From an uncultured Planctomycetota bacterium (GTDB lineage: Bacteria > Planctomycetota > Phycisphaerae > Sedimentisphaerales > UBA12454), in contig CAINDG010000026.1 in assembly GCA_903847315.1 (NCBI GenBank), forward strand, positions 1 through 64,000: a DNA stretch of 64,000 nt. Reading direction: 5' to 3'. Below are positions 51,327-60,586 of this stretch, in pieces. Every line of letters begins with the position of its first letter. Positions within the stretch are counted from its first letter, which is position 1. Both the position numbers and the translations under genes were made by a program. The notes beneath the pieces were generated by a model. It was given only the letters and a program-made list of their open reading frames with translations, made no database searches and was not told where the DNA came from.

Positions 51327-51365
51327 AAAAAAAACCAGCACTTAAAATTCTTTAAGTGCTGGTTT
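51327..51365 (-). terminator. Strong minus-strand terminator
   Basis: A perfect 15-bp stem (51332-51346 with 51351-51365, ATTC loop). On the minus strand it ends in eight T. It closes a possible minus-strand transcript arising from the right, and could also slow read-through from the membrane protein gene. Confidence 0.8.
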
Positions 51366-51528
51366 CCTCATTTTTTATCTTTTATTTCGCGTCAGCGTCT
51401 CGGCGAAGCCCTCTTGTCCGTTCGTAGTCCCTGAGGGACGAAGACGGATTAAATCTTCAATTACAATAACCCCTTACGTAAAAAACCCTCGCCGCAAAAA
51501 ATCTCTAATGCAAAAAACTACGAAGTAT

Positions 51529-51564
51529 CTATACTCGTATGCAGTATACTACATAGGAGTATAG
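51529..51564. promoter_or_regulatory. PadR-type operator palindrome, copy 1
   Basis: CTATACTCGTATG (51529-51541) pairs with CATAGGAGTATAG (51552-51564), 12 of 13 matching. The centre reads ATGC-AGTATACT-ACAT, one base off the PadR consensus ATGT-N8-ACAT. Confidence 0.6.
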
Positions 51565-51670
51565 TGACAAAACAGATGTTAAATGCGTATCAGTGTATCT
51601 TTTTTGTTTTTGCACTGCCTTAAAGCAATATTGCCTCTGTGCGTTCTGTGAGCGGCGCCTGCCCTGCCTG

Positions 51671-51762
51671 CCCCGTTAGATGTTTACCCCGTGGGATGCC
51701 CGTAGCTATCCCATCGGGGCGTCAATTAGCTTCTTGAAGATACTTTAGCTATCTAACTGGGG
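51671..51762 (+). repeat. Structured 92-nt repeat, copy A
   Basis: Outer stem CCCCGTTAGAT (51671-51681) with ATCTAACTGGGG (51751-51762) encloses an inner stem CCCCGTGGGAT (51687-51697) with ATCCCATCGGGG (51708-51719). The repeat recurs at 52116-52209 with paired base changes that keep the inner stem. Confidence 0.65.
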
Positions 51763-52018
51763 TGTTCTCCAAAAATATTATCTTATCGGGGTCCGCCGCC
51801 TTGCCTGCCCTCCATAGTCCGTCTTAAGGGACGAAGGATGGGAGGCGGCGTTCAGTTCTCAAATATGAAATTTCAAATCTTAAATCTTCAATTTTCAATC
51901 CGCGTAGCGTCTCGTCATAGTCCGAAGGACGAAGACGGATTAAATCTTCAATTACAATAACCCCTTACGTAAAAAACCCTTATGCAAAAAATCCCTAATG
52001 TAAAAAACTACGAAGTAT

Positions 52019-52054
52019 CTATACTCGTATGTAGTATACTACATAGGAGCATAG
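52019..52054. promoter_or_regulatory. PadR-type operator palindrome, copy 2
   Basis: CTATACTCGTATG (52019-52031) with CATAGGAGCATAG (52042-52054). The centre is exactly ATGT-AGTATACT-ACAT, a perfect PadR box. Confidence 0.65.
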
Positions 52055-52115
52055 TGACAAAACACCTAAAACTTCCACCTGAAAAATTCTCTGTGGTCTC
52101 GGTGAGCGGCGTTTA

Positions 52116-52209
52116 CCCCGTTAGATGTTTACCCTGTGAGATGCCGCTTCGGCTATCTCATCGGGGCGTCAATTAGCTTCTTGAAGATACTTTAGCTATC
52201 TAACTGGGG
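52116..52209 (+). repeat. Structured 94-nt repeat, copy B
   Basis: Same outer stem as copy A, and an inner stem in which GGGAT/ATCCC has become GAGAT/ATCTC, a paired change. Its tip is CCGCTTCGG-like, a stable tetraloop form. It ends 30 bases before the padR stop. Confidence 0.65.
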
Positions 52210-52238
52210 TGATTTCATCCCGCATCTGTTATTGGCTT

Positions 52239-52577
52239 TTATTTGATTCTTCTTTTTTGCACTGTTTCAATACTTTCTTTTACCCCATCCCAGTGATCGT
52301 TCATCTTCTCTAAAACATTTCGGCCTTCTTTTGTCAGCTCGAAATATATTCTCGGCGGACCGCCTTCCGTGCCTTCTTCGCTGCTTTTAACAATCCCATC
52401 TATTCGAAGTCTTATTAAAATCCTGTAAATATTACCTTCACGCATTTTAAGGCCGTTTAACTGTTTGAATTTCTGTACTATTTCATACCCATGAATTTTC
52501 CTGTTCTGCAGAAGATTAATTACCGCCATTTCCAGCAGCCCCTTGCGAAGTTGTGTTATCCAGTTATTAAAATCCAT
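52239..52577 (-). CDS. PadR-family transcriptional regulator
   Basis: A 112-residue winged-helix repressor of the PadR type. It opens WITQLRKGLLEMAVINLLQN and carries IHGYEIVQKFKQLNG (recognition region), then REGNIYRILIRLRIDGIVKS, and the wing PPRIYFELTKEGRN. No C-terminal dimer domain beyond a short helix is visible. A near-perfect palindrome lies about 70 bases upstream of its start, with the centre ATGT-N8-GCAT, so autoregulation is likely. The signal it senses is unknown. Confidence 0.9.
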   Translation of the reverse strand: MDFNNWITQLRKGLLEMAVINLLQNRKIHGYEIVQKFKQLNGLKMREGNIYRILIRLRIDGIVKSSEEGTEGGPPRIYFELTKEGRNVLEKMNDHWDGVKESIETVQKRRIK

Positions 52578-52645
52578 ATAATAACTCCTTCATTTTTAAC
52601 CTTATATCTTATATCAAAATCCACCAATCCCATATCAATCAGTAT

Positions 52646-52681
52646 CTATACTCGTATGTAGTATACTGCATACGAGTATAG
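52646..52681. promoter_or_regulatory. PadR-type operator palindrome, copy 3, upstream of padR
   Basis: CTATACTCGTATG (52646-52658) and CATACGAGTATAG (52669-52681) are a perfect 13-bp inverted repeat with TAGTATACTG between. The position 69 bases upstream of padR suits autorepression. Two further copies occur at 51529 and 52019. Confidence 0.72.
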
Positions 52682-52827
52682 TGCCTGCCGGAAACAAATC
52701 AAGCTTTTTTAGGAATAATAGGGAATAAAGGAAATCATAGAGAATACCTGTGGTGAAAGTTAAAAATCCGCGTAGTCCGCGAAACTTGTCCGCCGGAGGC
52801 GGATCCGTGGTTAAAAAATAGCGCAAT

Positions 52828-52863
52828 AAAAAACCCCAGCCTGTGCCACACCAAACCGGGGTT
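52828..52863 (-). terminator. Terminator after clpC
   Basis: On the minus strand AACCCC (52858-52863) pairs with GGGGTT (52832-52837), ending in six T (52828-52833). It lies 73 bases beyond the clpC stop, with an upstream AT-rich tract also present in the 51.3-kb gap. Confidence 0.65.
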
Positions 52864-52935
52864 AAATATTAATAGGTCTCGCCCAACGGGCGTTCCTCAT
52901 TTTTTATCTTTTATTTTTGATTTTTTATTTTATTT

Positions 52936-55461
52936 TTATGTTCCTTCAGTCGGACTGTCTCCGGGTACGGCAGCGACGGGCGCGGCCTGTGGTTTTGGTC
53001 TTTCTTCCTGCAGACCTTCGAATTTCAGGGTATTTTCGTCCTGCACGTCGATTTTGATGACATTTTTATTTTTGAATTCACCTCTGAGTATATTTTCGCT
53101 CAGGGCATCTTCGATATATCTTTCTATCGCTCGGCGTAATGGCCGGGCGCCGAATTCGCTATTATAGCCTTTTTCAATAAGGAATTCCTTGGCCGGTGCG
53201 CTGACATCAAGCCGATATCCCTGTTTGATAAGGCGTTTGAAGACTTTGTTGAGTTCGTATTCGACAATAGTAGTGAGGTCTTCGCGTGTCAGGGCATGGA
53301 ACACGATAACATCATCGAGTCTGTTAATGAATTCCGGCCTGAAATGGCGGTCGACTTCTTTTTGGAGCATTTCCTTCATTTTTTCATAGTTTGCTTCTGC
53401 GGTGCGTTTGCCGAACCCGAAGCCTGACTGGTTTCTGATAAGGTCTGCTCCGATATTGCTGGTCATAATAAGGATAACGTTTTTGAAATCTATATGTCTG
53501 CCGAAGCTGTCGGTCAGTCTGCCTTCTTCCATAATTTGCAGCAGCATATTATAGACATCCGAATGTGCCTTCTCAATTTCGTCCAGCAGCAGCACCGCAT
53601 ACGGCCTGCGTCTGATTCTTTCCGTCAGCTGTCCGCCCTCTTCATAACCAACATAGCCGGGTGGTGCCCCGACGAGGCGGCTGACGTTGTGCTTCTCCAT
53701 ATATTCGCTCATATCAATCTGGACAAGGGCGTCCTCGTCGCCGAACATAAATTCGGCGAGGGCGCGGGCGAGCAGGGTCTTGCCGACGCCGCTGGGACCA
53801 ATGAAAATAAACGAGCCCATCGGACGATTTGGGTCTTTTAATCCGCTTCTGCTCCTGCGGACTGATTTGGCGACTGCGTTAACGGCCTCTTCCTGACTGA
53901 CTACCCTTTTGTGCAGCTCAAGCTCAAGCTCCAAAAGCCTCTGCGTCTCGTGCTTCTCCAAACGAGTAAGCGGCACGCCAGTCATCTTGCTGACAACCTC
54001 GGCAATAATCTCGATATCGACTGTGCCGGTGCTGTCCTTGTTCTGGTCGTACCACTGCTGCTGAGTCTGAGATTTTTCGTCCAAAAGCTTCTGGCACTGG
54101 TCGCGAAGAGAGGCGGCCTTTTCATAGTCGGCGTTCTTTACGGCCTCGTCTTTTTCCATCTGCATTTTTTCTATCTGCTTTTCAATCTCAGCCATATTCG
54201 GCGGAGCTGTCATATTCTTCAGTCTGACACAGGCGCCGGCCTCGTCAATAACATCTATTGCCTTGTCCGGCAGACATCTGCCTGTTATGTACCTGCTGGA
54301 AAGCTCAACGGCCTGGTCGAGTGCGTCATCGGTGAAAGTTACGCGATGATGGGCCTCGTAACGGTCGCGCAAACCTTTGAGAATTTCCAGTGTTTCTTCT
54401 TTGTTCGGCGGCTCAACGATAATCGTCTGGAACCTGCGCTCCAAAGCCGCGTCCTTTTCGACATATTTGCGGTATTCATCGAATGTCGTAGCGCCGATGC
54501 ACTGCACTTCGCCTCGTGAAAGAGCGGGTTTCAAAACATTGGACGCGTCAATCGCGCCTTCCGCGCCGCCTGCTCCGACAAGAGTATGAAGCTCATCGAT
54601 AAACAGCACGACGTTCTTGGCTCGTTTGACTTCGTTGATAACCGCCTTGATTCTCTCCTCGAATTGGCCGCGGTATTTCGTGCCGGCAACCATCATCGCA
54701 AGGTCGAGCGATACTATTCTTTTATCGCGGAGCAGTTCGGGCACCTTCTTATTGGTGATCATCTGGGCAAGACCTTCCACAATCGCTGTTTTTCCAACGC
54801 CCGCTTCGCCGATAAGTACCGGATTATTTTTCGTTCTCCTGCAGAGGATTTGAATGACTCTTTCAATTTCAGTTTTTCTGCCGATGACAGGGTCGAGTTC
54901 GCCTTCGGTCGCCAGAGATGTAAGGTCTCTGCCGAAACTATCGAGGGCAGGTGTTCGGCTTTTCTGCTTGGCTGCCGACATCGGGTCCATTTTCATATCG
55001 AGCGATGGCATACTGTTTTCAACGCCTGCGCCGAGAAGATTCAAAACTTCCTGACGGACGTCTTCGAGCTTTAAGCCCAGATTCATAAGAACCTGCGCTG
55101 CGACGCCCTCGGATTCACGGAGCAATCCCAAAAGCAGATGCTCTGTGCCGATGTAATTGTGGTTTAGCGAGCGAGCCTCTTCGATTGCGAATTCGATGAC
55201 TTTTTTGGCGCGGGGCGTGTGAGGCAGTTTGCCCATCGTAACCATATCGGGGCCGCTCTTGACGAGCTTTTCGACTTCCAGCCGAAGCTTTTTAATATCG
55301 ACGTCGAGATTCTTGAGGACATTTGCGCCGACGCCGGAGCCTTCCTTGACAAGGCCGAGCAATATGTGCTCTGTTCCGATATATTCGTGGTTGAACCGCT
55401 GGGCCTCCTGATTGGCAAGGGCCATTACTTTTCTTGCTCTATCTGTAAACCGTTCAAACAT
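52936..55461 (-). CDS. clpC: ATP-dependent Clp protease ATP-binding subunit ClpC
   Basis: An 841-residue AAA+ unfoldase that feeds ClpP. It has two Clp-N repeats (residues about 4-75 and 80-150), the first AAA module with Walker [11 protein letters not shown] and Walker [13 protein letters not shown], a UVR-type middle segment ([14 protein letters not shown]), and the second AAA with [20 protein letters not shown] and [14 protein letters not shown]. The C-terminal tail is Pro/Ala-rich. It is a housekeeping gene inside an otherwise accessory region and may have served as an anchor for island insertion nearby. Confidence 0.97.
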   Translation of the reverse strand: MFERFTDRARKVMALANQEAQRFNHEYIGTEHILLGLVKEGSGVGANVLKNLDVDIKKLRLEVEKLVKSGPDMVTMGKLPHTPRAKKVIEFAIEEARSLNHNYIGTEHLLLGLLRESEGVAAQVLMNLGLKLEDVRQEVLNLLGAGVENSMPSLDMKMDPMSAAKQKSRTPALDSFGRDLTSLATEGELDPVIGRKTEIERVIQILCRRTKNNPVLIGEAGVGKTAIVEGLAQMITNKKVPELLRDKRIVSLDLAMMVAGTKYRGQFEERIKAVINEVKRAKNVVLFIDELHTLVGAGGAEGAIDASNVLKPALSRGEVQCIGATTFDEYRKYVEKDAALERRFQTIIVEPPNKEETLEILKGLRDRYEAHHRVTFTDDALDQAVELSSRYITGRCLPDKAIDVIDEAGACVRLKNMTAPPNMAEIEKQIEKMQMEKDEAVKNADYEKAASLRDQCQKLLDEKSQTQQQWYDQNKDSTGTVDIEIIAEVVSKMTGVPLTRLEKHETQRLLELELELHKRVVSQEEAVNAVAKSVRRSRSGLKDPNRPMGSFIFIGPSGVGKTLLARALAEFMFGDEDALVQIDMSEYMEKHNVSRLVGAPPGYVGYEEGGQLTERIRRRPYAVLLLDEIEKAHSDVYNMLLQIMEEGRLTDSFGRHIDFKNVILIMTSNIGADLIRNQSGFGFGKRTAEANYEKMKEMLQKEVDRHFRPEFINRLDDVIVFHALTREDLTTIVEYELNKVFKRLIKQGYRLDVSAPAKEFLIEKGYNSEFGARPLRRAIERYIEDALSENILRGEFKNKNVIKIDVQDENTLKFEGLQEERPKPQAAPVAAVPGDSPTEGT

Positions 55462-56221
55462 AGTTACCTCTGCTTAATATTGAGTATCTGGTATTCTATA
55501 TCAAATAGCGAAATTAACACTTAAAAACAGCAATCAAATTTCTTTTATCTATTCTTATATGCTTTTGGCGGAAAAATGTTCAATTCCGCCTTCGGCGAGA
55601 CTGAAGTTATCGGGCGTAAACCTTCTCCGCAGAAGGTTTACCTTGTTTTATCGACAAAAAGGGGGAGTAACTTTTGAGACAAAAAGAGAAAAAAACGCTT
55701 TTTTTAAGCATCAGAGAACATTTTTTTAGACACGGATTAACACGGTTTTTCACCACCGAGCCACCCCGATGAGATAGCCGAAGCGTCATCTCACGGGGCA
55801 GGCGCCGAACACAGAGCAACACAGAGGCGATATTGCTTTAAGACGTCCCTTGGGGACTGTAAAATTCAAAGCTGAACCCTTGCTTGAAGTAAACTTCAGC
55901 CGGGTTTGCACTTTAAATTTTTGCCGGCTGCGCCAACGGCCTTAAAGCAAACGAACGTTGTCGTACCGACAACGGCTAAACGCAGGGTTTCAAAATCTGA
56001 ATTTTTGCCGATTATATCAGCAAAGTTGAAGCAATAAATCTACTGCGCAGTTTTGCCTTAAAGATTAGAAACATCGCCCTAATCCGCCTTCGCTAAGGCT
56101 TCGGACGGACAAGATGGCGACGGCTAAATGTTTTTTTTCGTTGAGTTTAAAAAGAAGTCATGATATAATCTTAAAAAATATTGAGGAATTGCAACGGCAG
56201 AATATTAAAAATAGACTTTGG
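55462..56221. other. Gene-free region upstream of clpC
   Basis: About 760 bases with no credible gene. It carries a perfect 9-bp hairpin AAACCTTCT/AGAAGGTTT (55618-55639), an inverted partial copy of the structured repeat at 55764-55798 with related flanks to 55846, and scattered GC-rich fragments resembling other repeats in this window. The clpC promoter should lie in its first 100 bases, but I cannot pick a clear pair of boxes. Confidence 0.5.
55764..55798 (-). repeat. Inverted partial copy C of the structured repeat
   Basis: Read on the minus strand it gives CCCCGTGAGATG, a CGCTTCGG tip and ATCTCATCGGGG, that is, the inner hairpin of copy B. The outer stem is missing. Flanking text to 55846 (TTAAAGCAATAT and neighbours) also matches the left flank of copy A near 51617. 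Confidence 0.6.
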
Positions 56222-58717
56222 TTAAAAATTTAGTTTTAACTGAGGGTCAACTTTTCTTTTCTTGTTAAATCCTAAATTTGTGATTTCCTCTATTAACGTT
56301 TCATTGTTCTTTTTGCTCCATGCTTGATATAATTGTTCAAACAATATAAATTTCCAATTATCACTTTTAAATCTTTCATGAAACATAGGCGTCTTCATCT
56401 TTCGTTCATACTGTCGATATCTGTCCGATGGGAAAAGCATGACTTTTGATACTGAACTTTCAATGTTTGATCCTCTTAATAAAGCACTCGTCATAGAGGT
56501 TGTTGCTTCAATCTCAAATACATATTCAATGTTATGGTTTTTTATCCATAACAAATCAATATCTTCAACAATATCAATGTTTTCGATATTTTTTATTCGG
56601 CTTAAGTCAGGGTAATCAAGGTAATCCTTAAGAAATTTTTTATGTATCATGAAGGAATCAATTTTGTGGGATTGCTCCACCTTGCCTATATATATTTTAT
56701 AACCATGCTTTCTGCCTATCTCTGCCAATAATGCGATAATTGTTGAGTGCTCTTTTTCTATAACATTTGGCTGAAAATTTTGTTTAATCATCCAATTCCC
56801 ACCGGCTACAGGTCTAGCATAGTCTTCTAATGCGCTTTTTATGCTTGTTTGGTCGGAAGTCAATGAGTTAGGGAAGGCAATACTCACCGCCTCCCAAATA
56901 TCTGTAAAAGTAACACTTCCTTTTGATTGCAATTGCCGCAAGACAGTTTGCTCAACTCTTTCCGATAAGGGTATTTTTTCCAGATGTGGAACAATATTAG
57001 GATCAGTAAACCACCATAATTTTCCAGTAGTTGCGGCTATTTTGCCTTCAATAAGAGAAAACTCCCTATCTAAATGCTTCTTTAGAACATCTTCAGAATC
57101 TAGTCCTGTTTCAAGTTCTGAGAAATATCCTTGCTTAGCAAGCTCTGGGTCAATAGCATTTATGATAATAGTATATGGCGTTGGTTCTCCTCTTTCAGCT
57201 AATACCTTAGTAGTAGTATCTACTACAATTTTCTCAAATCGCTTTTCATCGATTAATTCTGGCTTATAACCCCCTTTACATAAATCAGGCTTATAAAACC
57301 TTAGATAGAAATCACCTTGTGCTGAACCAAAAGGTTGCAATAATGATTTTGGTGAAGAATGGGCTAGCTCTTGATGATGAATTTTTTGAAGTTCAAATCC
57401 TGCTAAAACCCCTATCCGCATAGTTGCGTTTCTGACCTTAAAAGTGGGATTATGGAATGTAAGAGTTAAATACTTATCTGCTTTTAAAACATTGAACATG
57501 CCTTGGAAGCTATTTCTTAAAAGCGATGTATATACAGTAAAATCTTTGTTTTGCTTTTCATTATGAATAATTTCTTTACTATCAATCGTCTCGAGATAAT
57601 TCTTATCTTTCTTAATCCATGTAACCCAAATGTAGGATAATTCCCCATATTGAATTGATGAATCATAAGGGGGGTCAGTAAAAATATAATCAACACAACC
57701 ATTATCACCAAACTTTTTATTCATCCTATCCATTAATTCGATACAATCTCCATTATATATAAATACATTAGCATCGCCTTCAATTACATCCTCTATCTTT
57801 CTTGCAAATTTGATTTTTCCATAATACCTGTTCGATTCTTCTTTGGCTTTTATTAATCCCTGTTTGCCTATAATTGCGCTTTCAAATTTTTCCCATACAT
57901 TTTGTTCCATGAATTCATTTGCGCTCCAATAACTATGTTGGGTCCAGGCTGAACTCATAGGACGTGTTGGTCGAACAGGTGTCATTTTGCTACAAAGGTG
58001 TAGCATTGAAGTAAACCCAATAATTAAAAAGTCTTTTATATCTCTGTTTTCCTCCTTTTCAATTGCATCCATTAAGATAGCAAGCGCATAGAGATTTCGC
58101 TTTGTGAATAAATCATTAATTTGCTCATAATGTTGCTTTTCTTTAAATGGATTTCCGTTAATATGGTAGAGTTTGTTTGTTGGATACCACTCCTTAATTT
58201 TATGCTTATCAATCTCATTAATTTTTCTTAAATCGTAATCGATCACAGGATTATTTGATATTTTTTGTTCCCCACAAGATGAACAATTATAATATCTTAT
58301 TTCAACACATTTGTTTTTCTTCCATATCGCACAATTAAATGAGAATTCATTTCCACACTTGCGACATTTAGTTTTATATAAATCTAAGATTTTATTTTTT
58401 ACCAATTTTTCTATTGCCACAAAAGCTTCGTGAAGCTTATTTAAATCTATAGGCTTTAAAGTTAAACGAGTAATTTCAGTTGCGATTGGGTTCAAATCAG
58501 AGACAATAGCTTTTCTGCCTCTTTTAAGTGCTTCCATCGCAACAATACCACTACCCACAAAAGGATCGAAAACAATACCACCTTTAGGACAATATGTTTC
58601 AATGAATTGACCAACGACATTCCATGTTTTACGAGCCCAATATTTATGAAAGTTATACATCGGTGTATGGGCTTCGGGTGCCAATTGTCGATTTAGGTGA
58701 TTTAAATCATGTTTCAT
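56222..58717 (-). CDS. Large DNA methyltransferase with zinc finger and nuclease-like tail
   Basis: An 831-residue protein. N-terminal AdoMet motif FDPFVGSGIVAMEALKRG (50-67), with SDLNPIATEI; a four-cysteine zinc site (C118, C121, C145, C148); catalytic motif TDPPYDSSIQYGELSY starting at 347. This order (FGxG before DPPY, with large insert) fits N6-adenine or N4-cytosine methylases of the beta-like or DUF1156-type. The last 110 residues include LLWIKNHNIEYVFEIEATTS (735-738 core EIEA), like a degenerate PD-(D/E)xK nuclease. A single-protein restriction-modification or an orphan methylase are both possible. It is AT-rich. Confidence 0.85.
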   Translation of the reverse strand: MKHDLNHLNRQLAPEAHTPMYNFHKYWARKTWNVVGQFIETYCPKGGIVFDPFVGSGIVAMEALKRGRKAIVSDLNPIATEITRLTLKPIDLNKLHEAFVAIEKLVKNKILDLYKTKCRKCGNEFSFNCAIWKKNKCVEIRYYNCSSCGEQKISNNPVIDYDLRKINEIDKHKIKEWYPTNKLYHINGNPFKEKQHYEQINDLFTKRNLYALAILMDAIEKEENRDIKDFLIIGFTSMLHLCSKMTPVRPTRPMSSAWTQHSYWSANEFMEQNVWEKFESAIIGKQGLIKAKEESNRYYGKIKFARKIEDVIEGDANVFIYNGDCIELMDRMNKKFGDNGCVDYIFTDPPYDSSIQYGELSYIWVTWIKKDKNYLETIDSKEIIHNEKQNKDFTVYTSLLRNSFQGMFNVLKADKYLTLTFHNPTFKVRNATMRIGVLAGFELQKIHHQELAHSSPKSLLQPFGSAQGDFYLRFYKPDLCKGGYKPELIDEKRFEKIVVDTTTKVLAERGEPTPYTIIINAIDPELAKQGYFSELETGLDSEDVLKKHLDREFSLIEGKIAATTGKLWWFTDPNIVPHLEKIPLSERVEQTVLRQLQSKGSVTFTDIWEAVSIAFPNSLTSDQTSIKSALEDYARPVAGGNWMIKQNFQPNVIEKEHSTIIALLAEIGRKHGYKIYIGKVEQSHKIDSFMIHKKFLKDYLDYPDLSRIKNIENIDIVEDIDLLWIKNHNIEYVFEIEATTSMTSALLRGSNIESSVSKVMLFPSDRYRQYERKMKTPMFHERFKSDNWKFILFEQLYQAWSKKNNETLIEEITNLGFNKKRKVDPQLKLNF

Positions 58718-59188
58718 AAGGGTTTTTCTTCATCCTCAGGTTCTTTTAATCCGTAATTGATAATATGAAAAAATGGGAGTATTTTTTATCATTTCTTTCA
58801 TTTTCGCCATACACATTACCCAAAATCCATCGTTCTGTCAATAATCGCTTTTTCACTGCCCCACTAAATTGAGGTTCAGAATGACGCCTTGTCCGAAATG
58901 AATTTAATATTTGAAATTTGAAATTTCAGAGATTTCTCGACTGCGCTCGAAATGACGGAACGAGATTGCCGCGGCCTACGGCCCGCCAGTCCGCCTGAGG
59001 CGGATAAAAGGCGGGTAAGCCTCGCAATGACAACGAACCCCCAGTGCAACTGGGGGCTAAACATGTAAATATTACGCCGCGATTTAATTACCCATCGCTT
59101 ACGCTCAGGGCTCTGACCCGCCGAGTAAATCGGCGGGCTTTTGGAATTTATGGATTCCCGTTTTCACGGGAATGACAAGATTAACTAT
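58718..59188. other. Repeat-rich gap between methylase and cardiolipin synthase gene
   Basis: A 470-base gap with no gene. It has a perfect CCCCCAGT-GCA-ACTGGGGG hairpin (59038-59056), another CCCGCCGA/TCGGCGGG stem (59117-59137), and a copy of the 27-bp palindromic repeat (59151-59177). The texture is of layered extragenic repeats. Confidence 0.55.
59151..59177 (-). repeat. Solo 27-bp palindromic repeat
   Basis: Matches the right end repeat of the GIY-YIG unit at all but two positions. The two differences (C to T, G to A) face each other in the hairpin, so pairing is kept. Confidence 0.75.
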
Positions 59189-60586
59189 TTACAGCCAATA
59201 GACGAATAGGTGCGCGAATCCTTCACTGATGCGGGAGAAGAAGGGACGTTTTTTCCAGTCTTCCAATTTAATCTGGTCTGACTGCTCGATGTACTTTGCA
59301 AACAGCGCTTCCATTTCAGAGGCGAATTGGCGATCCATGATGACGGCGTTGACCTCATCATTACTTAAAAAGCTCCAGTAGTCCATATTGGTTGAGCCGA
59401 CAGTTGACCAGATGCCGTCAATTACGGCGGTCTTGGCGTGCAGAACGGTTTTGCGGTATTCGTATATCTTTACACCCGCCTTCAAAAGCCTGGAATAATA
59501 AGACCGGCCGGCAGCTACGGACATCGGGGAATCGCTGACAGAGGGGAGAACTATCTTTACGTCGATACCGCGTTTGGCGGCATCTGTTAAGGCTTTGGTT
59601 ATCTGGCTGTCGGGGACGAAATATGCGGTAGTCAGATGCACGGAATGGCGGGCAAAGGTGACGGCAGAGACATACATAACATAAGTCTTCCTTCTACGCT
59701 CGCCGGGTGAGTTGGCGACGATTCGAACAAGAACGTTCCCTTCTGTTTTCAGCGGGGGGAGATAGCTTCGCTGGGCGAGTTTATTTCCGCCTCGCTGCTG
59801 CCAGGTGTTGATAAAGAGATTTTGAAGCTGGGCGACAGCAGGGCCTTCAATCTGAACGTCGGTATCACGCCAGGTTACCGATGCATCCTTGCCTTTTTTC
59901 TTTTTCCCTTCAGGAACCTGGAGCGAGTAACCCTGACTGATGTTGATGCCTCCCGTGATTGCCAGATTGCCATCGACAATCAGAATCTTGCGGTGGTCGA
60001 AACGCAATTGCAGCCATGGCCCCGAAGTACCGGGCGGACTTGTCGAATGGAATTCGATTACGTTAATCCCGGTGTCCCGCAGGTTTTTGAAAAAGGAAGC
60101 GGGAGTTTTGCTGCTGCCCAGGCTGTCGTAGATGATATTAACCTGGACGCCCTGCGCCTGTTTTTGGCGCAAGAGTTCCGAAAATTTATGGCCAACATCG
60201 TCATCTTCAATGAAAAAGGTTTCAATATTAATATTGTCTTTAGCATTCTGTATCGCTTTGAACATTGCGGCGTAGGCGGTATCCTCATCGCCCAGGAGCG
60301 TGACCTTGTTGCCGTTTGTCAGAGGCGATTTGCTCCATGCATCCATGACCGCCAAATAGCCGGTCAGAATATCGGTGGGAGGAGCCGTTTGCTTTAACTG
60401 GTCAATAATGACCTGGCTTTCGTTGTCAGACAGCGGTCCGTTGGCCGAGACGATTTGATTCGGTTTGTTCGTGGGCGACACCTCGTGAATCATTTTAGAA
60501 ACATTCGGCAGGGATGCGCATCCGCCGACAAGATTCAGCAGCGAAACCAGCAGAGAGAACGAAATGAAAGGTCTGACCAGTGTCAT
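59189..60586 (-). CDS. Phospholipase D/cardiolipin synthase-like lipoprotein
   Basis: A 465-residue protein with a lipobox (LLNLVGGC). Two HKD catalytic sites are visible: LRFDHRKILIVDGN in the first half and VLHAKTAVIDGIWSTVGSTNMD in the second. Between them lies the usual middle with GGINISQGYS. Cardiolipin synthases are normally membrane-anchored by two helices; here a lipid anchor seems to take that role. It starts directly after the S24 repressor's stop on the same strand and is probably cotranscribed with it. Confidence 0.9.
   Translation of the reverse strand: MTLVRPFISFSLLVSLLNLVGGCASLPNVSKMIHEVSPTNKPNQIVSANGPLSDNESQVIIDQLKQTAPPTDILTGYLAVMDAWSKSPLTNGNKVTLLGDEDTAYAAMFKAIQNAKDNINIETFFIEDDDVGHKFSELLRQKQAQGVQVNIIYDSLGSSKTPASFFKNLRDTGINVIEFHSTSPPGTSGPWLQLRFDHRKILIVDGNLAITGGINISQGYSLQVPEGKKKKGKDASVTWRDTDVQIEGPAVAQLQNLFINTWQQRGGNKLAQRSYLPPLKTEGNVLVRIVANSPGERRRKTYVMYVSAVTFARHSVHLTTAYFVPDSQITKALTDAAKRGIDVKIVLPSVSDSPMSVAAGRSYYSRLLKAGVKIYEYRKTVLHAKTAVIDGIWSTVGSTNMDYWSFLSNDEVNAVIMDRQFASEMEALFAKYIEQSDQIKLEDWKKRPFFSRISEGFAHLFVYWL

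Larger units (their letters stand above)
51268..52238. other. Gene-free repeat-rich stretch left of padR
   Basis: About 970 bases with no believable gene. It contains a strong minus-strand terminator, two palindromes fitting PadR operators, and two copies of a longer segment (51425-51766 and 51918-52211) that share an operator, a shared leader (GACGGATTAAATCTTCAA) and a 92-94 nt structured repeat. The two copies look like an old duplication with divergence between them. Confidence 0.7.

Noticed and set aside
51982-52176. 64-codon plus-strand frame across operator copy 2
   Set aside because: Its codons come from the operator and structured repeat. A similar frame arises across copy 3 on the other strand, so it reflects repeat sequence, not coding.
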